Below, in pieces: positions 26,201 through 36,629 of a stretch of 64,000 bases of DNA. How positions within the stretch are numbered: the first letter of the stretch is position 1; the number at the start of each line of letters is the position of its first letter. Below the pieces are notes generated by a model that was not told where the DNA came from, searched no databases, and worked only from the letters and a program-made list of their open reading frames with translations. Made by a program: the position numbers and the translations under genes. The DNA is from Plasmodium relictum (Eukaryota > Apicomplexa > Aconoidasida > Haemosporida > Plasmodiidae), in contig NC_041687.1 of assembly GCF_900005765.1 (NCBI RefSeq), positions 1,116,001 to 1,180,000 on the forward strand, in the 5' to 3' direction.

Positions 26201-27772
26201 TAGGTAATTACCTTGATAGTTTAATTTTATATCTTTGTTCATATCTACTTCTAAAGGAATATGATTTAAATGGTCTTCATTCATCTCATTTGATATCATT
26301 TCTTTGTATCTTAAATATATTTGCTTTATACTTATTTTAAATGTATCATATTTTTTTTCTAATAATCTATAAAAGGTTCTAGAGTATTGATAATGAAAGC
26401 GATTTAAAGAAGTCATTATTTGATCTTTTAACATATTTGCTAATAAATGACTACATGTAGTAACAGCATGGTATTCTAAAGAATCTTTATTTGCACAATT
26501 AATTAATTTAAATTTGCTTAAAACTAATTTTTTAAACATTAAACACAATGTTTCGAATTTTTCTGTGTTATTTTGTATATGAGGAAGCACACAATACTTC
26601 AAAATATGTTTTCCTTTCTTTTCATGGGATACTTGATAAACTCTAAAAATGCCTCTTTTAAAATAAGAACTCTTTCCTAAATAACTTAAATTATATTTTT
26701 CAAAAATTTCTTTTTCATTAACGTCATTTTTTAAAAAGATAGAATTGATAAATTGCTCTACATATTTAATAGCATTTTCATTTTTTATTCCAATTTTTAT
26801 TTTATTAAATATGTAATTTTTTTTTTTTATTGGGCTTAATAGTACTATTAAAATGTGAAAGGGTATAGTAATTACAGAATTTTGAAATTTAACACCATAT
26901 GAATAAAAATTCTGTTTATAATAAGTTAAAAAATTAATAAAAACTGTATTATCATTCAATAAACAATTTATGTGGACTTTATTTTCTTCATTAAGAAGTA
27001 GAGTGTTATACTTTGGATATATTACAAATCTAATAACTTTCAAATGCCCTGATATAATAAAAAAGCCACCTAATAAATTTTCATCTTCTCCTTTTTTAAT
27101 CAATTCTTTTTTACTTAAATTGCTTAAATTACAAAGATTTGATAAAACCATAATAGGAATATGACCGGCACTAACAACAGTGCTAGTTATTTCATCATTA
27201 TATTGTTTATTTATTTTTATAAATATTTCCCCTTCATAATTTCTTGAGGATAATTTACATAAATAAGGATAATCGTTTCTTAATTCTCCTTTTTCATTTT
27301 TTATTACTGGATTTCTTATTTCTATATCACTTACATAAAATTTAACACATTTTGCTGAATTTCCGAAATTATTTAAGACAGAATAATTATTTAGTTGTGG
27401 TGAAAATTCCATCACGGGTATTGTTTCAGGCATATTTTTTATATATACGTTTATAAAAGAATTAAAATCATCTAAATGGGATTGTACTAAAAACTTTGTA
27501 AAAATATTATAACTACCATTAATTAATTTACCAATTTTTAATTTAAAATTAGGATATAAAGATTCTATAATTTTTAAATGTAATTTTATTTCTTCATCAG
27601 TAATTTTTAAATTTATATTTTTTAATGTATTTTGTTCTACACTGTTGTTATTAAAAATATATTTATTACTGTATCTCTTTACATTTTTTTCCTCATTTTC
27701 ATGCTTAATTATGCATTTATCTGCTATCATTTTATTATTTATTTTCATTAAATTCTCAATTAAACTGATCAA
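23214..27772 (-). CDS. RPA2: DNA-directed RNA polymerase I second-largest subunit RPA2 (Rpa135)
   Basis: Two exons, 27772-26212 and 26119-23214, are separated by a 92-base GT...AG intron that preserves phase (N-Y-Q | D-N-S) and give 1,488 residues. This is the catalytic beta-like subunit of Pol I, which transcribes the main rRNA precursor in the nucleolus. Conserved blocks seen are LLGGFFIISGHLKVIR, FICPVHTPDGSPCGLLNHL, SPRNIYQCQMLKQTMG, GTNAVVAILSYTGYDMEDAL, GDKFASRHGQKGVVS, PHGIPSRMTIGMLIES, and the C-terminal Zn site with CPKC and CKSC pairs. The Y-x-G-T-N-A-V and GIPSRMTIGMLIES forms favour Pol I over Pol II or III. An Asn/Lys/Ser-rich acidic insertion (about 25250-24900) interrupts the lobe region, typical of Plasmodium. 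The distance to the divergent delta-COP gene is 2.2 kb. Confidence 0.95.
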
Positions 27773-29979
27773 TGGTATTTACAATATTATACAATTTTTC
27801 CTTTTCTTTTTATTTTATATTTATAAAATTTTTAATTAAATAATATATACATACACATATATTTATAAAAGTTTAAGTTTTTTAATCCTTTAAATATTAT
27901 AATTTTCATACCATTTTTTATTATCTTGACATAATTGTGCTTCTACTTTTTATGTGAAAGAAAAAAAAAAAAGGATTGTCATCCTAAAGGATTTTTCAAA
28001 CACAATAAAAATTATTTTATTAAAACAAGCATAAGCTTAAATAAGAAGTTAAAGGCTTTTTTTTCATCCAATTTTTTTTAAGAGAGTAAAAAGAGCTTAA
28101 TCATAAAAATTTGAATTCATCGTTAATAAAAAAAAAAAAATTTATAATTGCATTAAATTAATTTAATGAACAAATATATATTTGAAAACATAATAATTTA
28201 AAAAATATTATCAAAGAAAAGTTAATGCATGAAAAATTTATAAAAGATGTTGATAAATAGCTATCTGTTATGTAAAAATATATAACAATAATTCCAAAAA
28301 TAATTGTTACATAAAAATATAACAGAAAATAAATTTTTTTTTTTTTTTTATTAAAATATTTTTAATACATCTTTGAAATAATACAAAGACTAAATTAAAT
28401 TTATCTTATATATATTAATTCATTTTTATTTCTATTATAGTAAATTTCTGTTTTTTTTTTTAATATATGTTTAATTTTAATAGTTGTACTTTATAATTTA
28501 ACTATTGCTTCAATATTTTTTTTTTTTTTTTTTTGTTATAAATTTTAATATAAATATTTCTTAACATATATCTAATGAAATTAATACTAATTTTTATACA
28601 TCTTAAAACCTCAAAAAATCCTCTAACAATTTCTACATACAAGAAAATAGTCGAAAAATAAAAATGTAAATTTTTATTCAAATTGAAAAATGACATGTTT
28701 GATGGTTAGAATTTTATTTTCATATTATTTAGGAAAAAATTTAATAAATAAAGTATACTAAATATTTTATATTATTAATTCTAAAAAAAATTAGAATTAG
28801 TAATATATTTTTATATAAAAATAATTTTTTTTTTTCGGTATTATATTATGTATAAACAAATATAATCCTTAAAAATATTAAGTATAATAGTAAAAATAAA
28901 AACAAAATAAGTATATAAGGTTTAATAGCTTTAATTAATCATATATTTATCGGCATCTTTTAATTTTTATCATATAGAAAAAAAAAAGAAAAAAAAAAAG
29001 TTGATGTATTATTAGGACAAATATTAATACAAATTGTAAAAAGGCTTTTTATAGTAATTGAAACAATAATAACCATTTGTTAGATTTTAAATAATAATTA
29101 AATTAATATTATTAATAATTTAACTAATAGTATTAATATTATTTTTAATGATAGTTATAATAATTGTAGTAATAACCGTAACAGTATGATATTTTTTAAA
29201 ATACAACAAAATAATACAATTTATAACAACTCATAGATTTAAATAATTAAATTAGAATAATTAAAAAAAATATTTCAAATTTAATTTTAAGAGGAAAAAG
29301 AAAAAAAAAATTAGTAATTGTGTTAATAAAATAGTTGAAAATGTTATTACCTTGTTATAAACAGGTGTTTTAAATATATAAAATATTTAACTGTAACAAT
29401 ATATAAATATTTTAGTTTATTTTCATATAGTTAAAGTAATTTATGAAAATAAACAAAATGTAAAAATGATATACTAGTAACCATATACACTCGTATATAT
29501 GTCTATTACTTTTGTAATATATATCCTATTTTAATAAATTTTTTTTCAATTTTTTATGAATAATTTTATTTTTTTTCCTTATTTTACTTCGAACTATATA
29601 TATTTATTTTATTTGGAATGAAATTAAATTTTATCTTTTTTTTTTTTTTTTTTTGACATGTTTTTTTTTATTATTTTTTTTTTTTACATATATATATATA
29701 TATATTTTTATTGATAATGATAATTTTTTTTTTTTTTTTTAAATTATATGTACACATATTTTTATTGAAAAATTTTTTTTTTTCGATTATTTTTACATGT
29801 ATTAGATTTTGTATGCATATTTTGATTAATTTCATATTTTTTAAATAATATTTACATTTTCATTATAAGTATATAATTTTTTTTATAATTATAAATTTTA
29901 ATTATATGCATAATTTTTTTCTTCTTGGGTAATCATTCTTTTTTTTGTTTTATAATTAAAAGAAAAAAAAAAAAGGAAA
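27773..29979. other. Divergent promoter region between RPA2 and delta-COP (2.2 kb)
   Basis: This should hold the promoters and 5' UTRs of both flanking genes. Long T-runs lie close to the delta-COP start (29638-29770). A possible hairpin is at 28265-28325. No gene was found; the 64-codon frame at 28502-28696 looks like chance. Confidence 0.6.
28265..28325. repeat. Nested inverted repeat (candidate hairpin)
   Basis: CTGTTAT at 28265-28271 pairs with ATAACAG at 28319-28325. Inside it, TAACAAT at 28283-28289 pairs with ATTGTTA at 28303-28309. Two perfect 7-bp stems are thus separated by an A-rich internal loop, with a 13-base end loop. In such A/T-rich DNA chance pairing is common. Confidence 0.4.
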
Positions 29980-31513
29980 ATGACAGTTCTAAGTGCAGTA
30001 ATAAGTACAAAAAGCAAGATACTTGTTTCCCGTCAATTTCGAAATATTAGTAAATGTGATTTAGATTCTTTAACTATTCCATTTCATAATCTAATTGAAA
30101 GAGAAAGAAGTGATCATACATATATAGAGACAGATAAAGTGAGATATGTATATCAACCTTTAGATAGCATATATATATTTTTAATAACAAATATAAATTC
30201 TAATATAATAGAAGATTTAGAAATAATAAAAGTACTAAGTCAAATAATACAAGATATATGTCAAGGAAATATTAATGAAAGCACAATTTTAAAGAAATGT
30301 TTTACTATAATTTTTTACATAGATGAATTAATTAAAAATGGAGTTAGAGAAATAGTGAACAGTAATCAAATAAAAACATATATTGAAATGGAATCCCACG
30401 AGGAAAAATTGCAAACAATAATTAGAGAAAACAAAGAAAAAGAAGAAAAAGAAAGAAGAAAATTTATTGCTTCAAAATTAGAAAAGAATAGGCAAAAACA
30501 AAATAAAGTTAGTAGCAACAGCTTTCTTTCAAATGACTTAATTAGCAATATAGATTATAATAGTAATATTGATATATATAAAAATGAAGAGATTAATATG
30601 ATAGATGAAAATTTTAATTCTTATAAAGGAATGCAGTTATCTAATAAAAAAGAGAATGTTAGAATATTAAATGTTGTAGAGAATAAAGTAGAAAGTAAGC
30701 CAACTATAAATGTGAATTCTATTTTTGATAAATCAGTTAATGTAATTATAACGGAAAATATAATATGTACATTAAGTTCTGAAGGAACATTATGTGATTT
30801 AGATATTCAAGGTGCTTTTAATTTGCAAATAAATAATAATAAATATTCTAAGGTTATAGTAGAATTAGAAAATGATTATTCAGAAAAAGCAAAAATACAT
30901 CCAATATTAGATAAAAATAAATATAATTCTAATATACTAGAACTAAAAGATAAAAGTAAAAGTTTTAGAACTAACACTATATATCCATTATTGAAATGGA
31001 AAATAAATCATTTAAACGATTCTTATATACCTTTGAATATAAGTTGTTGGCCATGTGAAGACAATGAAACAACATTATTAAATTTAGAAATTGAAAATAA
31101 AAGAAAAGGCAGTGATGAAATTATGTATGACTTAAATGTTAATATAATGTGTCCTTCTTCTAGCCAACCTCAAATTATAAGTAAAGATAAAGGTATAATT
31201 GAACATGATGGCATTTTATTAGCATGGAAAGTTGGTACTTTAAAGAATAATCAAAATTGTCAAATAGAAATCTCTATTCAGTCAAAATCCGAAAGTGTAT
31301 TTCCCTTTTCTGTTGAAGCTAAATCAAATATTTTAGCTCACAAATTAAATGTAAAAATATATATATATACTTAATTCTTTTCACATATATATATATATAT
31401 ATATTTTATTTTCTCTTTTTTAGGTTTTAAAGATCTATGATGAAGATACAAAAGAAGATATAGAATATGAAGTAAAAAAAAATATAACTTATCTCTTTAC
31501 TATAAACAAATAA
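29980..31513 (+). CDS. Coatomer subunit delta (delta-COP)
   Basis: Two exons, 29980-31350 and 31424-31513, are joined across a 73-base GT...AG intron that contains a (TA)n tract, giving 486 residues. Delta-COP is part of the F-subcomplex of the COPI coat, which drives retrograde Golgi-to-ER transport and binds cargo and tethers. The N-terminus MTVLSAVISTKSKILVSRQF begins a longin domain (about residues 1-140). It is followed by a Lys/Glu-rich linker (about 145-175) and a mu-homology domain from about residue 235 to the end, with LLKWKINHLNDSYIPLNISCWP and the late SVFPFSVEAKS segment. Exon 2 adds VLKIYDEDTKEDIEYE, which completes the C-terminus. Length is close to that of other delta-COPs (about 510). 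Without exon 2 the frame would run into intron TA repeats. Confidence 0.94.
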
Positions 31514-32144
31514 TTTTATATTATAATAATTTAAAAAAAAAGTTGTAAACGTATTTTTTCCTTTTTTTGTTACATTAAATAATTTTAATTTGTTTAAAAA
31601 TGGCAAAATGTGCAAACTTAAAATTAGAGGTTATTTTGGTAAATTATTTGTAATTTAATATTTCTGTTCTCTCTCTTTTTTTTTATTTATCCAAAAATAT
31701 AATGAAAAAGGTGGTTAAGAAGAATACTTTTATTTTAATATAAGTAAGAATATTATGTATATTACATCTTTAGAATTTTTATCAAAAAAAAGAAATAAAT
31801 AAAAAAGAGGAAAATTATATATGGGATTTAAACAAATATAATACAAAATTTGAAATTTATAATGATTTTTTATTTAGATAATATGAATGTAGAACTGTAT
31901 ATAAATTGACATCCTATAGATAAATAAGCTTATATACTTAGAAATATAATTTTAATATAATTTTTATTTTTTTTTATTTTATTTATTTTTCCTATTTCAT
32001 TTAATTTTTTAATATTTATTTTTTGTCGTTTCTTTTTTCACTAGTTTTTGTGCCTTTTTTTACATATTTTTTATATACAGATTTATATATGTAAAATTAA
32101 ATGTATTTTACTTAAATAAATCTATTGATAGACATTCTATTCGA

Positions 32145-32194
<50 letters not shown>

Positions 32195-32401
32195 TTTTAA
32201 AACGATGAATTCTTGTAATTAATTTTTAAAGAAAAAAAAAAATTGTATTTTTAAGATAAAAACAATTATTAATATATTCATTTTGATAATAAAATCAATG
32301 AATCTCAAAATTAAAATTAATTGAGGAAAGAATCAAAATCTTCGTAGAAAAATAGAATTCAAATATTATACATTTATGACTATTAATTATTGGTGAATAA
32401 A

Positions 32402-32452
<51 letters not shown>

Positions 32453-32838
32453 GTTTCAGACATAATATCTTTGTTCTTTTTTTATCATATAATATTATTT
32501 TATTAACCGAAGTATCTTATACTTTATTATATAAATTATTTAATAAAACTTTTAATATCATTTTACATTTATAGAAATATCTTTTTTTTTTTTTCCTTGT
32601 CTTTCACTTTTTCTAATATTAAAACATCTATTATAAAGTAGGAAATTTAATATTTTTATATTTTTTTTTAAAAAAATAAATTAAAATAAAGAAAGCATTA
32701 TTAGCACATATAAATACATGCTAATTAAAAAGTTAAAAAAACAATGTTAGATAATCATTAAGAATAAAAGAATATCAATATAAAATAATAATAAAAGTAT
32801 AAAATTTTTAAAATTAAAATTTTTTTTTAATTTCATAA
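31514..32838. other. Intergenic region with two long (TA)n tracts (1.3 kb)
   Basis: Same-strand spacer between delta-COP and the MORN-like gene. It carries perfect (TA)n at 32151-32191 and 32405-32446, about 20 units each. No gene was seen. Confidence 0.7.
32151..32446. repeat. Paired (TA)n dinucleotide microsatellites
   Basis: Two perfect TA arrays, 32151-32191 and 32405-32446, lie about 210 bases apart. TA arrays are self-complementary, so each can form a hairpin or the two could pair. Typical polymorphic Plasmodium markers. Confidence 0.9.
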
Positions 32839-34686
32839 ATGTGTGAAAAGGTAGAAAGCGGTTTATTTTATAAAGATTGCAATTTATATATTGGTGAATA
32901 TATTCTACAAGATAAAATACAGAAGGAAGATAATTTAGAAAAGAGTAAAGATGATATTAGTAAAAAGAAAAATGATTTACCAAAAGAAATTTCAAAAAAT
33001 ATATATGATGAAAAAGATTTATATAAATCAAATAAAAAAAATGAAGAAATTGATAAGGAAAAAAATAACAATGACAATAAAAATGATAGTAATATAATTT
33101 TTCATGGTTATGGAAAATATATTAAGAAAAATGAAATTTTTGTGGGAGTTTTTGAAAAAAATGCATATAGAAAAGGCATATGGATAAAATATAAAAATAT
33201 TCATAATTTGTTTTTTTATATGAATATACATGAGATGATTTTAAAAGAAGAAAAGAACATAAATATAGAAAACTTCAAAAATTTATTATATTTACCTTTA
33301 AAAGAAATAAATATATACATTGGAGAATTTGATGATAATATGTTTAATGGATTTTCTTTATATTATTTCTATCCTTTTTTATATGTTGGTTATTTCATAA
33401 ATAATTCAATGACTGGATATGGTTATATATTTCATATTTCATCCCTAAATGAAATTAATTACTCAAAAAAAAATAATATTTTTTCTTACAGTAATTTATT
33501 CAATTATTTGTTTGTAAGGGAAATGAAAAGTGAGAAAAGTACAAACGTAAAAGACAGTAAAAAGAAAAATGAGAAAAACAAATTGGAGGAAGAAAGTGTA
33601 GCAGAAATAAAAAGTGTAAATGAGAGAAAAAATGAAAAAATAGATATACAAAACAACAAAAATAGTGATGATATTAAGGATTCTGAAGATGATAATTTAC
33701 AAAGAAAATTATTATTCGACAGAATATACGAACAATTAGAAAAAATGGTAAAAGAAATAAACTACAAAGAAAGTAATGATAATAAAAGTGAAAAAGAAAA
33801 AAATAAAGATAAGAATAATTTAATAGACAAAATTGAGAAAGACATATATAAAAATTTGAAATTAAATATTAAAAAAAAAAACAGAATAAATAAAATAAAA
33901 AAAATTTTGCAAGAAAATAAAAAAGAAAACTTCTTTGACATTTTTAATTATATTACTTATGATAATTTATTTTTTAAAGGTTTTTTTTATAAAAATAAAT
34001 TTTCTAATAATGATAAGGAACAAACAATATACAAAAATATGTTTATTCAGTTGTATAAAGATAATATTATTAGTAAAATAGAAATGATTAGAAATAATAT
34101 ATTGAATGATTTAAAGCCTGATGATATACACATTAGTGAGCATAATGATTTGTACGTATTCGAAAAAAAAAGAAAAATTATCCTTAAAAAAAAAAAAACT
34201 GATATTAAAAATGAAGTAAGATATGATATCAGAAATAATATAAATGAAGATATAAAAGAAAATTTAATATATGAAAACTTAAAGAATCTCGTTGACTGGA
34301 CTATATTAAAAAATATTTTTGAATTGACGTTAAAAAATAATATTGAATATTTTATAGATGTAATTACCGATGAAAAAATTTTTAAATATAAAAATAAATT
34401 TAGAGAATTAAATATTGAAGAAAAATACTTAAATAAGGCTACATTAAATTTAAATGGATATTTTCAATTAGTTATATTAAATTTTAAGTGTAAAGGTGAA
34501 ATACTTTTTAATTTAAATACAAGTAAATGTAATTTTCAAAATATATATAAAATAAAGATATTTTTAGTCTCTTCTGATAAATCGTCTATTATTAAATATA
34601 ACACATTTAACTTATATTATATCTTTGTTTATGTGAGAAACTTAGATAAAAAAAACAAAAATAAAATAAAAAAAAAAAAAAATTAA
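32839..34686 (+). CDS. Degenerate MORN-repeat protein, conserved in appearance
   Basis: Single open frame of 615 residues from ATG at 32839. MORN-like units (aromatic/Gly-rich beta-hairpins) are visible in the first 200 residues: NLYIGEY near residue 15, FHGYGKYIKKNEIFVGVF near 90-110, NIYIGEFDDNMFNGFSLYYF near 155-175 and YVGYFINNSMTGYGYIF near 182-198. They are separated by Lys/Glu/Asn-rich inserts. The middle is charged and probably coiled coil; the last 120 residues are more hydrophobic. MORN proteins often act at membranes or the parasite cytoskeleton; that role is inferred. The stop follows a poly-A run (KKKKN), so a spliced alternative C-terminus (a GTGAGA donor lies near 34633) cannot be excluded. 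Confidence 0.75.
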   Translation: MCEKVESGLFYKDCNLYIGEYILQDKIQKEDNLEKSKDDISKKKNDLPKEISKNIYDEKDLYKSNKKNEEIDKEKNNNDNKNDSNIIFHGYGKYIKKNEIFVGVFEKNAYRKGIWIKYKNIHNLFFYMNIHEMILKEEKNINIENFKNLLYLPLKEINIYIGEFDDNMFNGFSLYYFYPFLYVGYFINNSMTGYGYIFHISSLNEINYSKKNNIFSYSNLFNYLFVREMKSEKSTNVKDSKKKNEKNKLEEESVAEIKSVNERKNEKIDIQNNKNSDDIKDSEDDNLQRKLLFDRIYEQLEKMVKEINYKESNDNKSEKEKNKDKNNLIDKIEKDIYKNLKLNIKKKNRINKIKKILQENKKENFFDIFNYITYDNLFFKGFFYKNKFSNNDKEQTIYKNMFIQLYKDNIISKIEMIRNNILNDLKPDDIHISEHNDLYVFEKKRKIILKKKKTDIKNEVRYDIRNNINEDIKENLIYENLKNLVDWTILKNIFELTLKNNIEYFIDVITDEKIFKYKNKFRELNIEEKYLNKATLNLNGYFQLVILNFKCKGEILFNLNTSKCNFQNIYKIKIFLVSSDKSSIIKYNTFNLYYIFVYVRNLDKKNKNKIKKKKN

Positions 34687-35160
34687 TTATTTTTTTTCAT
34701 TTTTGTTTTATTCTAATAAACTAATAAAGTTATGTGCAAACAGAAAAAAATAAAATAAAATTAAATAAAATAAAAATAAGAAAATAAATAAACAACGAAA
34801 TGCTATAAAATAGAGAAAAATTGAAAATATTAGAAAAATAAAAAGAACTGAAAACTATTTTTACATATTTTTTACTTAAACTTATTTTTATAATTATATA
34901 TATTATCAATAATAAATATATATATGAATAATTTATTTAATTAATATATTTCTTTTAAAATTTTAGAAAATTATATAACTAAAAAGAATAATTTTGAGAT
35001 GTATTTTTTTTTTTTTTTTTAAATACAATGTAAATTTTATAACAAGATATTGGAAAATCATTTGAATTATAATATATTTTCAATGAAATATATATAATTT
35101 TTAAAAAATTTATTTTATATAGTTATTTTTTCCTTTTTAAATTATTTTATAAAATTTAAG
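34687..35160. other. Short same-strand intergenic spacer
   Basis: A 474-base A/T-rich spacer between the MORN-like gene and the MPDU1-like gene. Nothing specific is seen beyond a T18 run near 35005. Confidence 0.6.
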
Positions 35161-36578
35161 ATGAAAAACTTAAATCATAAAGTTGTTTCAGAAGATTTTT
35201 ACGACAAACAAAATACAATTTCTGTTAGAAAAAAAAAAACAAAAAGTTTAAATTTTTTTATAAATACACATAATTAATGAAAAAAGAGTTATTTTTATAT
35301 ATATTTTTTTTTTATAATATTTTAAGGTGCTCAATAATATATTTATATACTCAATTATTGTTGGGTCTTGTTTAATAAAGTTTCCTCAAATAATAAAAAT
35401 TATTAATAACAAAAACGTTGTTGGTATATCATTTGTAACGATATATTTAGAGGTAGTATTTAAAAAAGAAATATATATATATATATATATAATTATTATG
35501 AAAAGAATAAAAGTAAAATAAATGTAAAAAAATTTTTTGCTACAAATTATTTGATATTATAATAATAAATATCTAAATATAACAAATTTTTATCATAATT
35601 TTTTAGTTATTTATAGCAAGTTCGTTAATAGCATTTTCCATAAAAGAAAATATAAATATTAAATTATTCCTTGATGTTATTCTAATAAGTTAAATATATC
35701 GATAGATATGAATATAGATGATTAATAAAAATAATAAAAACTATAAATGAATGAAAAAAAAGTGAAAATTACTTAGACATTTATCTTTTTTCTTTCTTTT
35801 TTTCTTTTTTTGCATATATCTTTGTAGACACACAAAATATCTTTATAGTATTATTAATGTGGAGATATAGCAATAAATATTCAAAATTTACTAAATTCAT
35901 TAAAATTTGTTTTTATGTATTCTTGAATTTATACTTGATTTTTGGTTTACCAAATGTGCTTGTTCCTTTTTTAGGCCTTGTATCAGCTCCAATAAGTAAT
36001 TTATTAAAAAAAAAAAAAATAGTATTTTTAAGTATCATACTAGCTAAATAAATGTAAAATAAAAAATTCATGTTCCAATATGTTTAATTTATAATTTCTG
36101 TAAAAAGAGTAATTGTGTAAATATATTAATTTTATTTTTAGGTTGTTTTTCAAAAATACCACAAATTTATTTAAATCATAAAAATAAAAATACAGGAAAT
36201 TTATCTCTTATAACATTTTTTTTTGTTTTTTTGGGAAACTTAGCAAGAATATTTACTATATTTTTTAGCTCAAATAACAAAATTTATTTAGTATCAATAA
36301 AAAAAAAAAAAAACTATAAAAATTTATTAGTATTATAATTATTTATAAACTTCCTTTTTTTTGCTTAATTATAATTTGTAATAATTCTTTTTTAAGGTTA
36401 ACTGTATTTTTATCTGCACTTTAAATTTGACAATTTTGCTTCAAGTAAGATAACTGAATTAAATGTAATAATATATCAAAAAAACTTTTTTCATTTTTCT
36501 TTTTTTTTATAGATTGTTTATTATTGGAAGAATACAAAAAAGGTTTTAATTCAAATTAAAAAGGAAAAAAATATATGA
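35161..36578 (+). CDS. MPDU1: MPDU1-like PQ-loop membrane protein (mannose-P-dolichol utilisation)
   Basis: Seven exons, 35161-35223, 35327-35452, 35607-35688, 35828-35995, 36142-36290, 36397-36444 and 36513-36578, join through GT...AG introns without a stop to give 233 residues. Human MPDU1 is about 247. Two PQ-loop repeats are clear: CLIKFPQIIKIINNKNVVG followed by ISFVTIYLE in exon 2, and CFSKIPQIYLNHKNKNTG in exon 5. About seven hydrophobic spans follow the PQ-loop pattern. MPDU1/Lec35 is an ER membrane protein needed to use dolichol-phosphate-mannose, which in Plasmodium matters chiefly for GPI anchors; that link is inferred. The TGA lies only 51 bases from the stop of the opposing transporter gene. 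Other PQ-loop (SWEET or cystinosin-type) assignments are possible, but the paired motifs and length favour MPDU1. Confidence 0.85.
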
Positions 36579-36629
36579 ATAGCTAATATTTTTTTTCCCC
36601 TAAGTAAAAACAATAACATTGGACAATTA

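Noticed and set aside
28502-28696. Minus-strand 64-codon frame in the RPA2/delta-COP promoter
   Set aside because: Low-complexity end and no family; open length is within what chance allows.
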